The notes under the pieces were generated by a model that saw nothing but the letters and a program-made list of their open reading frames with translations, was not told where the DNA came from and did not search any database. 64,000 nucleotides of DNA from Lachnospiraceae bacterium (GTDB lineage: Bacteria > Bacillota > Clostridia > Lachnospirales > Lachnospiraceae). Where the stretch lies: positions 1 to 64,000 of the forward strand of contig JAJPWX010000003.1 of assembly GCA_021205755.1 (NCBI GenBank), in the 5' to 3' direction. The translations under genes and the position numbers were made by a program. Shown here piece after piece: positions 11,643 through 18,557 of this stretch. Position 1 is the first letter of the stretch; each line of letters starts with the position of its first letter.

Positions 11643-11709
11643 TTTTTCTCCTCTCTTCTGAACAAAATATTGTACCTGTTCAATACTTTCACAGCTGCAA
11701 ATACCCTCA

Positions 11710-11750
11710 CGTTTTGATTAATCGTTGCAGTGCCAATATCCATCAAAACG
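11710..11750 (-). other. Leader stem-loop upstream of the large surface protein
   Basis: A perfect 9-bp inverted repeat (CGTTTTGAT/ATCAAAACG) encloses 23 nt inside the roughly 170-nt untranslated leader. It matches no riboswitch class that could be recognised here. It may regulate or stabilise the mRNA. Confidence 0.45.
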
Positions 11751-11818
11751 CTGAAAAGAAACAGGTTTTCATCAGTAAGTCTTTACTTATTTTTGTTAGT
11801 TTCAACTTACCAATTGAT

Positions 11819-11847
11819 ACAATATACCCATCCTTTCATTCTGTCAA
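11819..11847 (-). promoter_or_regulatory. Promoter of the large surface protein gene
   Basis: On the minus strand, TTGACA (11842-11847), a 17-bp spacer and TATTGT (11819-11824) form a strong sigma-A-like promoter. It lies about 175 nt upstream of the start codon, leaving a long leader. Confidence 0.8.
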
Positions 11848-11892
11848 GAAATATTTTCCACTGAAACGAAAAAAGAGAAAAAGTAAAAACAG

Positions 11893-11924
11893 AAAAAAAG
11901 GTCCTCACCACTCGTGTGAAGACC
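11893..11924 (-). terminator. Rho-independent terminator of the aldo/keto reductase gene
   Basis: On the minus strand, GGTCTTCAC and GTGAGGACC form a 9-bp stem with one mismatch and a 7-nt loop, followed by seven Ts. It lies 30 nt past the reductase stop codon. Confidence 0.9.
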
Positions 11925-11954
11925 AATTGAAACTCATTGATAAAACCTCAAAGT

Positions 11955-12962
11955 TCAGGAAAGCAGGCCGCATATCTCATCAATCTGCCGCAGTTCTTCC
12001 CCGGTAAAGTCCGTCCGCGCGACGATGGAGACATTCTCTGCGATCTGCTCCGGACGGGAAGCACCGATCAGGACAGAGCAGACCTCATCGTCCTTCAGAA
12101 TCCAGGAAAGCGCCATCTGCGCAAGCGTCTGCCCGCGTCTTAGTGCCAGCTCGTTTAAAGCCCGGATCTGATTCAGGCGTCCTTCGGTCAGGTCATCCGC
12201 CCTCAGAAAGCGCCCATCCCTGGCAATCCGGCTGTCCGCGGGAATGCCATGAAGATATTTATCCGTCAGGAGCCCCTGTGCGAGCGGGCTGAACGCAATG
12301 ATGCCAAGTCCGGCCTCCTTACAGCATTTTTTTACGCCATCCTCTTCAATTCCGCGGTCGAAGATGGAATACCGCCGCTGGTTGACAATCAGCGGACAGT
12401 GCAGCTCATCCATGATCGCTTTCGCCCGGAGCGTATACTCTTCATTATAATTTGAAATCCCGGCGTACAGCGCCTTGCCGCTTCGCACAATCGAGGCGAG
12501 CGCTTCCATCGTCTCTTCCAGCGGCGTTTCGGGATCCATGCGGTGATGGTAGAAAATGTCTACATAGGGAAGTCCGAGCCGTTTCAGGCTCTGGTCAAGG
12601 CTCGCAGTGAGGTACTTTTTGCTTCCCCAGTCGCCGTACGGCCCCGGCCACATATCATAGCCCGCCTTTGTCGTGATGACGAGCTCACCCCGGTAGGGCG
12701 CAAAGTCCTCGCGCAGAATCCGGCCAAGATTCTCTTCCGCACTGCCATAGACCGGCCCGTAATTATTCGCCAGGTCAAACTGTGTGATGCCCAGATCAAA
12801 AGCTGTGCGGCACATGGCTTTCATGGTGTCATAATTGTCCTTGCTGCCAAAATTATGCCAGAATCCAAGAGACACTGCCGGAAACTTCAGGCCGCTTCGG
12901 CCCACACGATTGTATTTCATAGTTTCATAACGGCGGTCGCTCGCCACATAAACATCTGCCAT
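11955..12962 (-). CDS. Aldo/keto reductase (YghZ/GpmR-like)
   Basis: Cytosolic NADPH-dependent reductase of aldehydes and ketones, 335 residues. The TIM-barrel family features are present: the catalytic tetrad Asp and Tyr in FDLANNYGPVYGSAEE, Lys in VITTKAGYDMWPG, His in FYHHRMDP, and the C-terminal NADP-binding stretch around SVLIGASRPEQIAENV. The MWPGPYGDWGSKKYL segment is typical of the YghZ subgroup, which reduces L-glyceraldehyde 3-phosphate and methylglyoxal. GGAGG precedes the ATG. It is monocistronic, with its own terminator. Substrate is inferred from the subgroup only. Confidence 0.92.
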   Translation of the reverse strand: MADVYVASDRRYETMKYNRVGRSGLKFPAVSLGFWHNFGSKDNYDTMKAMCRTAFDLGITQFDLANNYGPVYGSAEENLGRILREDFAPYRGELVITTKAGYDMWPGPYGDWGSKKYLTASLDQSLKRLGLPYVDIFYHHRMDPETPLEETMEALASIVRSGKALYAGISNYNEEYTLRAKAIMDELHCPLIVNQRRYSIFDRGIEEDGVKKCCKEAGLGIIAFSPLAQGLLTDKYLHGIPADSRIARDGRFLRADDLTEGRLNQIRALNELALRRGQTLAQMALSWILKDDEVCSVLIGASRPEQIAENVSIVARTDFTGEELRQIDEICGLLS

Positions 12963-13356
12963 AACATCCTCCTTTTCTCACGCAAACCGTTCTGTAATTT
13001 TCTCCGACGCAATACTGCTTTTCTCCACTACATACGCCTACAGGATTTCTTAAGATTTTTTATCTTTCTTTCACTTTCCTTTCACACAATATCCACAACG
13101 CCCTGATAAACTTTCACCATCAAAGGAAGTCACCCGGGTGGTTGCAATACAGAGAATCATGCGGACTGGCTTCAACAAAAAACTCTCCCGGCCACGGCTA
13201 CCGGATTTCATAACATATGACGGTATCAAACGGCTGGGTTCACATACACCTTCTTATCCATGTTTTCCGGACACCTTTATCAGGTGTCCGTTTTCATGCG
13301 CACGGCCGCGCATAGAATCTGACAGCTCTGCTGCCCGCGGCCGGCCCGCACTTCTT
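12963..13356. other. Intergenic region without a recognised gene
   Basis: 394 nt between the reductase start and the end of the activase gene. It holds the upstream region of the reductase, a perfect CACCCGGGTG palindrome near 13130 and a strong hairpin with a T-run on the plus strand (13268-13294). No convincing protein is encoded; a 93-codon plus-strand frame (13138-13419) has no family resemblance and overlaps the activase end. A small plus-strand RNA ending at the hairpin is possible. Confidence 0.5.
13268..13294 (+). terminator. Plus-strand terminator-like hairpin
   Basis: CGGACACCT and AGGTGTCCG form a perfect 9-bp stem with a 5-nt loop, followed by TTTT on the plus strand. No plus-strand gene precedes it. 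On the minus strand it follows the activase operon but lacks a T-run. Confidence 0.6.
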
Positions 13357-14457
13357 TCACTCCGCCTTACGGTGCATTACATCGCCCCTCTCGCAGCGGT
13401 TCCCCCATCCATCAATTAGAGTCCCGTCACGGTAAACACAGATAATCTCACAATTGTTCGAGCAGCGGCCGCATTTGGCCTCGCGGGTCTTGAATTCCAC
13501 ATTTTCCATGGAAAAATCGAATTCCCGGCGGACACTGCCGCTTTTTGCGAGCAGCGCAGCTCCGATCGCTCCCATCAGATGCCCATTTTCATCCACTCGC
13601 ACTTTACAGCCGAGTGCCTTCTCAAAGGCAGCGACCACCCCAACATTTTTACTGACGCCACCCTGGAAAACCACCGGGGAGACGATGCGTTTGCCCTTGC
13701 CGACATTGTTCAAATAATTGGCAACCACCGCCTGGCAAAGTCCTGCGACAATGTCTTCTTTGGAATGACCCATCTGAATCTTGTGTACGAGATCAGACTC
13801 AGCAAACACCGTGCAGCGCGCGGCAATCTGTGTCGGATGCTTCGACTGCAGCGCCAGCTCTCCCATCTCTTCCACCTCCAGTCCAAGACGGCGGGACTGG
13901 CTGGAAAGAAACGCACCGGTACCGGCCGCGCAGAGTATATTCATCGCATAATCAACCGCAACGCCGTTCTCCACCAGAATAATCTTCGAATCCTGACCGC
14001 CGATTTCGAGAATCGTGCGGGTCTCCGGATAAAAAGACGTCGTGCCGACCGCGTGTGCTGTAATCTCATTTTTCACCATCGTCGCACCTGTAATGGTGCC
14101 CGCCAGACGGCGCGCACTGCCGGTCGTGCCGGTCGCTACCACGCGATACGAGGTCTTGTCAAACTGCTGTTCCAGAAGAGCTACCAGCTGCTTCACTGCA
14201 CCGATCGGATTGCCCTCCGTCCAGATATAAGCACTGGCCAGAATTTCTTTTTCGTCATTTAAAATCACACCCTTGGTGGAGATAGAACCAACATCAATCC
14301 CCAGATATGCGTCCCGTTTCCGACCATCCGCTGCCTTCTCGGCTGAATCACCTCTAAAGCTATCCGTTACGTTTCCTGTTCTGGCCTGACGATCTTTTTT
14401 TCCGTCTGCTGTATCATTGATCGGATCGGCTGCGAGGCCGTTTTCTTGCTTACTCAT
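13357..14457 (-). CDS. Acyl-CoA dehydratase activase (BadF/BcrA/HgdC-type ATPase)
   Basis: ATPase that donates a low-potential electron to 2-hydroxyacyl-CoA dehydratase or related enzymes. The ATG at 14457 overlaps the upstream stop in ATGA, so translation is coupled; this gives 366 residues. After a poorly conserved charged N-terminus of about 55 residues comes the ASKHA fold: YLGIDVGSISTKGVI, ATGTTGSARR, EIGGQDSKII, and the two Cys regions that bridge the dimer 4Fe-4S cluster in HgdC (NILCAAGTGAFLS and ARCTVFAESDLV). The C-terminus adds a Cys-rich motif (CGRCSNNCEIIC). It is the last gene of a three-gene set with two dehydratase-like proteins. Confidence 0.9.
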   Translation of the reverse strand: MSKQENGLAADPINDTADGKKDRQARTGNVTDSFRGDSAEKAADGRKRDAYLGIDVGSISTKGVILNDEKEILASAYIWTEGNPIGAVKQLVALLEQQFDKTSYRVVATGTTGSARRLAGTITGATMVKNEITAHAVGTTSFYPETRTILEIGGQDSKIILVENGVAVDYAMNILCAAGTGAFLSSQSRRLGLEVEEMGELALQSKHPTQIAARCTVFAESDLVHKIQMGHSKEDIVAGLCQAVVANYLNNVGKGKRIVSPVVFQGGVSKNVGVVAAFEKALGCKVRVDENGHLMGAIGAALLAKSGSVRREFDFSMENVEFKTREAKCGRCSNNCEIICVYRDGTLIDGWGNRCERGDVMHRKAE

Positions 14458-15542
14458 CGAATTACCTTCTTTCTCATGCTCAACATATCGTAAAAGGCTT
14501 CCAGCCTGGTCATCAGTCCCGTATCGCTGGTCTGCGAATCGTAGGTCAGATACAGAATCGGAATTTTGTAATCCGTGCCAATATTCTGCAGCACCGGCAT
14601 AATATCGATTTCTGGCGTGCATCCGGCAGATTTCACATGGATAATCCCGTCAAAGCCGCGCTCCGCGTAATCTCTCGCGCACCAGATATTTGCCGTAGAG
14701 GTCGGTCCCATCTCATAGCGGCAGAGATCACGAATCCGCACATTCAGATTTTTCTCGCCGCTGTAATGCAGATTCCGGTGGGAAATATTCATCCACCGAT
14801 GCACCTCGACTCCCATGTCGCAGAGCTTCTGCTCCAGCTCCAGGTTAGAAAAATCATCCTGCACTGTGAAATACTCGCCGATCAATCCCACCCGGATGGG
14901 TTCTTCTTTTTTCAAGGGGATATCGTGGAATGCACTTTTCACGCGCTGGTGTCCCGCTTCAATGTCTGCTTTTGAAGCCGCCTTCTCCATATCGGTCCAA
15001 AACTGATTCAATGCCTTTTTGTATGCACCCTTTGTCAGTTCAAAACCGCAGTTTTTATAATACAGGTCTTCCACTTCATCAATATACTCAACCATCTTGA
15101 GCGTTTCCATACCGACCATCGTTGCTTTCGCCACATGCAGCTTTGGATTCATCCGTCTGACCGCTTTCAGATAATCCCGTGCTTTGCCGGTTGTATACTC
15201 AGCCAGATTAATAAAATCAAACTGATAACCCAGGTCGCGCAGAATCTGCTCCTGCAGCTCACCATAATAACCCAGGCGGCATAATCCGAACACCATCAGC
15301 AGGGTATCCGCTCCGCATTCCAGTGCCTCAATCATACTGCCCAGTGTCGTCTTGAACGGCGTACAGACCGTATCCGGGCTATATTGGCTTCCGATATCCA
15401 GTGTTTTTTTCGTCATCCGCGGCTGCATGATGTACTGCTGCCCTAATCCAGCCTCGATAAAATATTTAAACGCATAATTATACCGCGCAGCGATCGGAAA
15501 GGCTATTTTCTTCTGATTGCCCATTGCGTACTCTTTTGCCAT
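14454..15542 (-). CDS. 2-hydroxyacyl-CoA dehydratase-like protein, activase-associated (second of three)
   Basis: 362 residues, related to the C-terminal part of the large fused activase-dehydratase-related proteins of clostridia. Visible conserved blocks are RMTKKTLDIGSQYSPDTVCTP, FKTTLGSMIEALECGADTLL, GLCRLGYYGELQEQIL, and near the end HVKSAGCTPEIDIMPVL and ILYLTYDSQTSDTGLMTRLEAF. Several conserved Cys residues (CTP, ECGAD, GLCRLG, AGCTPE) could bind an iron-sulfur cluster. AAAGGAG lies 8 nt upstream. It sits 18 nt after the preceding gene and overlaps the next by 4 nt. The substrate is unknown. Confidence 0.82.
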   Translation of the reverse strand: MAKEYAMGNQKKIAFPIAARYNYAFKYFIEAGLGQQYIMQPRMTKKTLDIGSQYSPDTVCTPFKTTLGSMIEALECGADTLLMVFGLCRLGYYGELQEQILRDLGYQFDFINLAEYTTGKARDYLKAVRRMNPKLHVAKATMVGMETLKMVEYIDEVEDLYYKNCGFELTKGAYKKALNQFWTDMEKAASKADIEAGHQRVKSAFHDIPLKKEEPIRVGLIGEYFTVQDDFSNLELEQKLCDMGVEVHRWMNISHRNLHYSGEKNLNVRIRDLCRYEMGPTSTANIWCARDYAERGFDGIIHVKSAGCTPEIDIMPVLQNIGTDYKIPILYLTYDSQTSDTGLMTRLEAFYDMLSMRKKVIR

Positions 15543-15560
15543 CGTCCCAACTCCTTTCGA

Positions 15561-16514
15561 TCACAGAGCGTTTTGCTTTAACCGCAAAATATCGATAAAG
15601 CTCTCCAGCCGCGTCTCCACACCGGCCATACCGCTCTGCGCGTCCAGCATCAGATTCAGGATCGGTGTACCATCATTTCTACGGATAATCATGTCATTCG
15701 TCATCGCGTCCGGTCCGCAGGGAAAAACACTCAGGAGGATGATGCCATCCACCTGCTTCCGATTGGTATAAATGCCGCCCGCAATCTCACGGTTAACCTC
15801 CCAGCGCATCGTCGGCGAAAGTCTTGATCCCTGTTTCAGGGCTTCCTTCCGATCCATTACATCCGCCCGCAGCACGGTGACCCCGGCATTTTTCAAAAAG
15901 TCCGTGACTGGCTTTCCAATATAAGCGTCATTCACCACATAGCTGTGTGAGGCGATCATGACCTTCAGGCCATCGCTTTTATAAAGCTCCTCCTGCCGCT
16001 TCACCTGTTTTTTCCAATCTTCGGCCTCCGCCTTTTTGGCTTTCTTATAGGCCTTCGCAGCCTCCTTTCGCGCGAAGCCAAGCTCCTGCGCCATCGAAAG
16101 GAAAGCAGCCTCCTCATCCAGGTCATGCGTCACATCAATATTATAAGAAAGAAACTTCTGCCCTGTCTCCCGGAAAAGATTGCGGCAGATGTCATAAAGT
16201 CCCTCAAAGGTCGTACACATATATCTTCGGATGCCAAAATTGCTGATCCGCGGCACCAGAATATAATCGCAATTTCCAACCAGCTTCTCAACATGACCAA
16301 GATAAACCTTCACTGAAAGACACATCTCGTCAATCGCGCGGGCTGTACCGCGATTCAGCGTCTCAAGCGTCGTAGGCGGGCTGACCAGCACGTCCATGCC
16401 CAATTCCTGGAAAAATATCTTCCAGAGTATGCGGTATCTGTCATACAGCAGCGCCCTCGGAAGGCCGACGATCGGTTTGCGGCCTGCGGCAGCTGATTCT
16501 GTTTTCTTTGCCAA
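15561..16514 (-). CDS. Acyl-CoA dehydratase activase-related protein (DUF2229-like)
   Basis: 317 residues starting at a TTG nine nt after AAAGGAG. It begins with the family signature GLPRALLYDRYRILWKIFFQELG and VSPPTTLETLNRGTARAIDEMCLSVK, split here into shorter pieces. Further blocks include DYILVPRISNF, MCTTFEGLYDI and, near the end, VDGIILLSVFPCGPDAMTNDM and MLDAQSGMAGVETRLESF. Many Firmicutes encode this part, the dehydratase-like part and the ATPase as one long protein; here they are separate genes in one operon. Function is unknown beyond the family link. Confidence 0.82.
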   Translation of the reverse strand: MAKKTESAAAGRKPIVGLPRALLYDRYRILWKIFFQELGMDVLVSPPTTLETLNRGTARAIDEMCLSVKVYLGHVEKLVGNCDYILVPRISNFGIRRYMCTTFEGLYDICRNLFRETGQKFLSYNIDVTHDLDEEAAFLSMAQELGFARKEAAKAYKKAKKAEAEDWKKQVKRQEELYKSDGLKVMIASHSYVVNDAYIGKPVTDFLKNAGVTVLRADVMDRKEALKQGSRLSPTMRWEVNREIAGGIYTNRKQVDGIILLSVFPCGPDAMTNDMIIRRNDGTPILNLMLDAQSGMAGVETRLESFIDILRLKQNAL

Positions 16515-16548
16515 AATAATCCACTCCTTTTCTTCACAGCACAGTACG

Positions 16549-16566
16549 GTGCTGTTCTGAACTGTC
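16549..16566. repeat. Solo end of the dispersed inverted-repeat element
   Basis: TGCTGTTCTGAACTGTCA matches one terminus (GCTGTTCTGAACTGTTAC) of the repeat family found at 18075, 21544, 28337, 52725 and 61335. No second end is recognisable, so it is a relic or a single inverted end between the MATE gene and the activase-related gene. Confidence 0.55.
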
Positions 16567-16647
16567 AGAGAACATTATATTTACTTTCCAGACTTTTTCC
16601 AATCACCAGATTCCGGTATCTGTCTGAATTTTGCACTCCAGTTTCCT

Positions 16648-18033
16648 TTACAGCAGATTCGTCCTCTTTTTCCATAGTCCGGTGATATAGTAAACAAAGA
16701 CCGGGATTGCCGTCATGTAAGTGCCGACGCTGTACCCGTAAAAGAATCCGGCAGCGCCCCATCCGAGAAAGACACCGAACAGCCAGCAAAACAGAATGCG
16801 ACCGACAAATGCGTCGACAAATGCCACAATCATACTGAACTTCACAAACCCCTGCGCGCTGACCAGCGCGTTGCAGCCCGGCATCACAAACCGTGCGGGC
16901 AGTTCAATCAGCAAAGAGAAAATACAGACGGACGCATATGCCAACACCGCCTCATCCTGCGTGAACAGGCGAAAGCAAAGCACCGGAAAAGCAAAAAACA
17001 AAATACCAAAGGCAATGTTAATAACCGTCGCAAATAAAAGAGAACTTTTTACCACCTGATTCACCCGGCTAATGCGGCGCGCGCCCAGATTCTGCCCGAT
17101 CATCGGAGAAGCCCCGAGGCTGAGTCCCTGCGTCAGGATTGCAGGAATATTGCGGAGCTTCTGCAAAACGCCAAAGGCCGCGCTCACAGATACGCCCAGG
17201 GAATTGACCATATGGCTGACAAACAGAAAGCTGAACTGGATCGCAGCGCTCTGGATGGCTGCCGGTATCCCCAGCTTCACGATCTTGACCGCCGTATCCG
17301 TGTCCCAGAGCATGTTTCTCAGCCTGAGGCGAAATGGGAAACTATCCCTGTGGCGGTTGATATACTGAATGCTGAAGGCGACGCTGATAAACTGCCCGAT
17401 CACCGTAGCCAGGGCAGCACCCGCCACATTCCATCCTAAGACGACAATAAACACTACATCCAGAATTACGTTTGCCAGAGAAGCGATCAGCACAAACAAA
17501 AATGGGTGCACACTGTCGCCCACGCCCCGCAGCAGGGCGCTGAACATATTATAAAGTCCGGTAAATATCATACCGATCCCACAGATCACAATGTAATAGC
17601 GCGCCTGTTCCCAGGCTTCCTCTGGGGTCGCAAGGGCGTTCAGCATCCAGCCGCTGCCGACCACACAGACCAGTCCAAATATCAAAGAAAGCGCCACCTC
17701 CATTACCAGAAGGGCGTCGACCACCCGCTGTATTTTGTCATCGTCTCCGCTGCCGCTTGCCTGTGAGATCAGAATCTGTCCGGCCGTAGAAAAGCCGACA
17801 CAGATCATATAAAGCATCTGCATCAGCTGGCTCCCGTTTGACACGGCAGAAAGGCCATTCTGTCCCAGATACTGCCCCACTACAATCGTATCTGTCGTCG
17901 AATACAGTGTCTGCAAAAGTGTGCTGAGCATGAATGGCAGCGAAAAAGCCAATAGCGTAGATGCAACTGGCCCATTCAGCAGATCATGCTTTCCCTCCGT
18001 ATTTCCCAAAAGCTTCTCAAATGTACCAGACAT
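16648..18033 (-). CDS. MATE family efflux transporter
   Basis: Integral membrane cation-coupled exporter of drugs or metabolites; 461 residues from the ATG that follows GGGGAGAG. The two six-helix halves of the MATE fold are visible as alternating hydrophobic segments. N-terminal family features include GPVASTLLAFSLPFMLS, TLYSTTDTIVVGQYLG and GQILISQASGSGDD. The second half has GLSLGASPMIGQNLGAR. It resembles the NorM/DinF-like subgroup common in clostridia. It is transcribed alone in the same direction as the activase genes. Substrate unknown. Confidence 0.93.
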   Translation of the reverse strand: MSGTFEKLLGNTEGKHDLLNGPVASTLLAFSLPFMLSTLLQTLYSTTDTIVVGQYLGQNGLSAVSNGSQLMQMLYMICVGFSTAGQILISQASGSGDDDKIQRVVDALLVMEVALSLIFGLVCVVGSGWMLNALATPEEAWEQARYYIVICGIGMIFTGLYNMFSALLRGVGDSVHPFLFVLIASLANVILDVVFIVVLGWNVAGAALATVIGQFISVAFSIQYINRHRDSFPFRLRLRNMLWDTDTAVKIVKLGIPAAIQSAAIQFSFLFVSHMVNSLGVSVSAAFGVLQKLRNIPAILTQGLSLGASPMIGQNLGARRISRVNQVVKSSLLFATVINIAFGILFFAFPVLCFRLFTQDEAVLAYASVCIFSLLIELPARFVMPGCNALVSAQGFVKFSMIVAFVDAFVGRILFCWLFGVFLGWGAAGFFYGYSVGTYMTAIPVFVYYITGLWKKRTNLL

Positions 18034-18074
18034 TTTTCTCTCCCCGTTTCTTATCACTTTTCACTTATTTTTTT

Positions 18075-18188
18075 GTAACAGTTCAGAACAGCATCGAAAT
18101 GAAAGACAGGTGCTGAGCGCCAGTGGCGCTCGTTTAGCGCCGACCGAAGCGAAGCGTAGACCTGCGGCCCGTTGTTCTGAATAGTTAC
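18075..18188. repeat. MITE-like inverted-repeat element, copy 1
   Basis: The 114-bp element begins GTAACAGTTCAGAACAGC and ends with GTTGTTCTGAATAGTTAC, forming imperfect terminal inverted repeats. Its core, rich in short GC palindromes (GAGCGCCAGTGGCGCTC), differs from that of copies 2 and 5. It sits in the MATE-copA gap and encodes no transposase. Confidence 0.85.
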
Positions 18189-18255
18189 ATTTTTTACAGA
18201 GTATCCTACAAAAGATAACACAAAAGAAATCTTTTTTCCATAAGTTTTTCTATGT

Positions 18256-18291
18256 AAAACACCGCCGACCCCATTTTTCTGGCCAGCGGTG
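18256..18291 (-). terminator. Terminator of the csoR-copA operon
   Basis: On the minus strand, CACCGC(TGGCC) pairs with (GGTCG)GCGGTG around a short loop and is followed by TTTT. It lies directly past the copA stop codon. Confidence 0.75.
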
Positions 18292-18308
18292 CTTTTTCAA
18301 GTTCTAAA

Positions 18309-18557
18309 TTAGTGGAAAAATCCTTTCTTCTCTTCCTGGTCGCCGGTCGTGATCTCGCCGACCTTGTAGCCGCCTTCCTCAATCGCCGCGCGAAGCTTCG
18401 TTTCATCCAGCGCGGCTTCGGAAAGAATTTCCGTGATGCCCTTGCTGTGGTTTGATGTGACCTTCTTCACCTCAAACGCCTTGCGGACTGCCTCGTTTAC
18501 ATGGTTCTCACACATGCCGCACATCATTCCGTCTACCTTTACCGTTGTCTTTACCAT
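18309..18557 (-). CDS. Possible internally initiated copper chaperone (CopZ-like)
   Basis: In frame with the end of copA. An ATG at 18557 preceded by GGAGG (18566-18570, spacing 8 nt) would yield an 82-residue protein made of one heavy-metal-associated domain with copper motif GMMCGMC near residues 10-16. Free CopZ of this size is common next to copA. The ribosome site is seen; translation from it is inferred. Confidence 0.5.
   Translation of the reverse strand: MVKTTVKVDGMMCGMCENHVNEAVRKAFEVKKVTSNHSKGITEILSEAALDETKLRAAIEEGGYKVGEITTGDQEEKKGFFH

Noticed and set aside
13138-13419. 93-codon plus-strand frame in the gap before the activase gene
   Set aside because: Overlaps the activase 3' end antisense, no ribosome site, no family resemblance.
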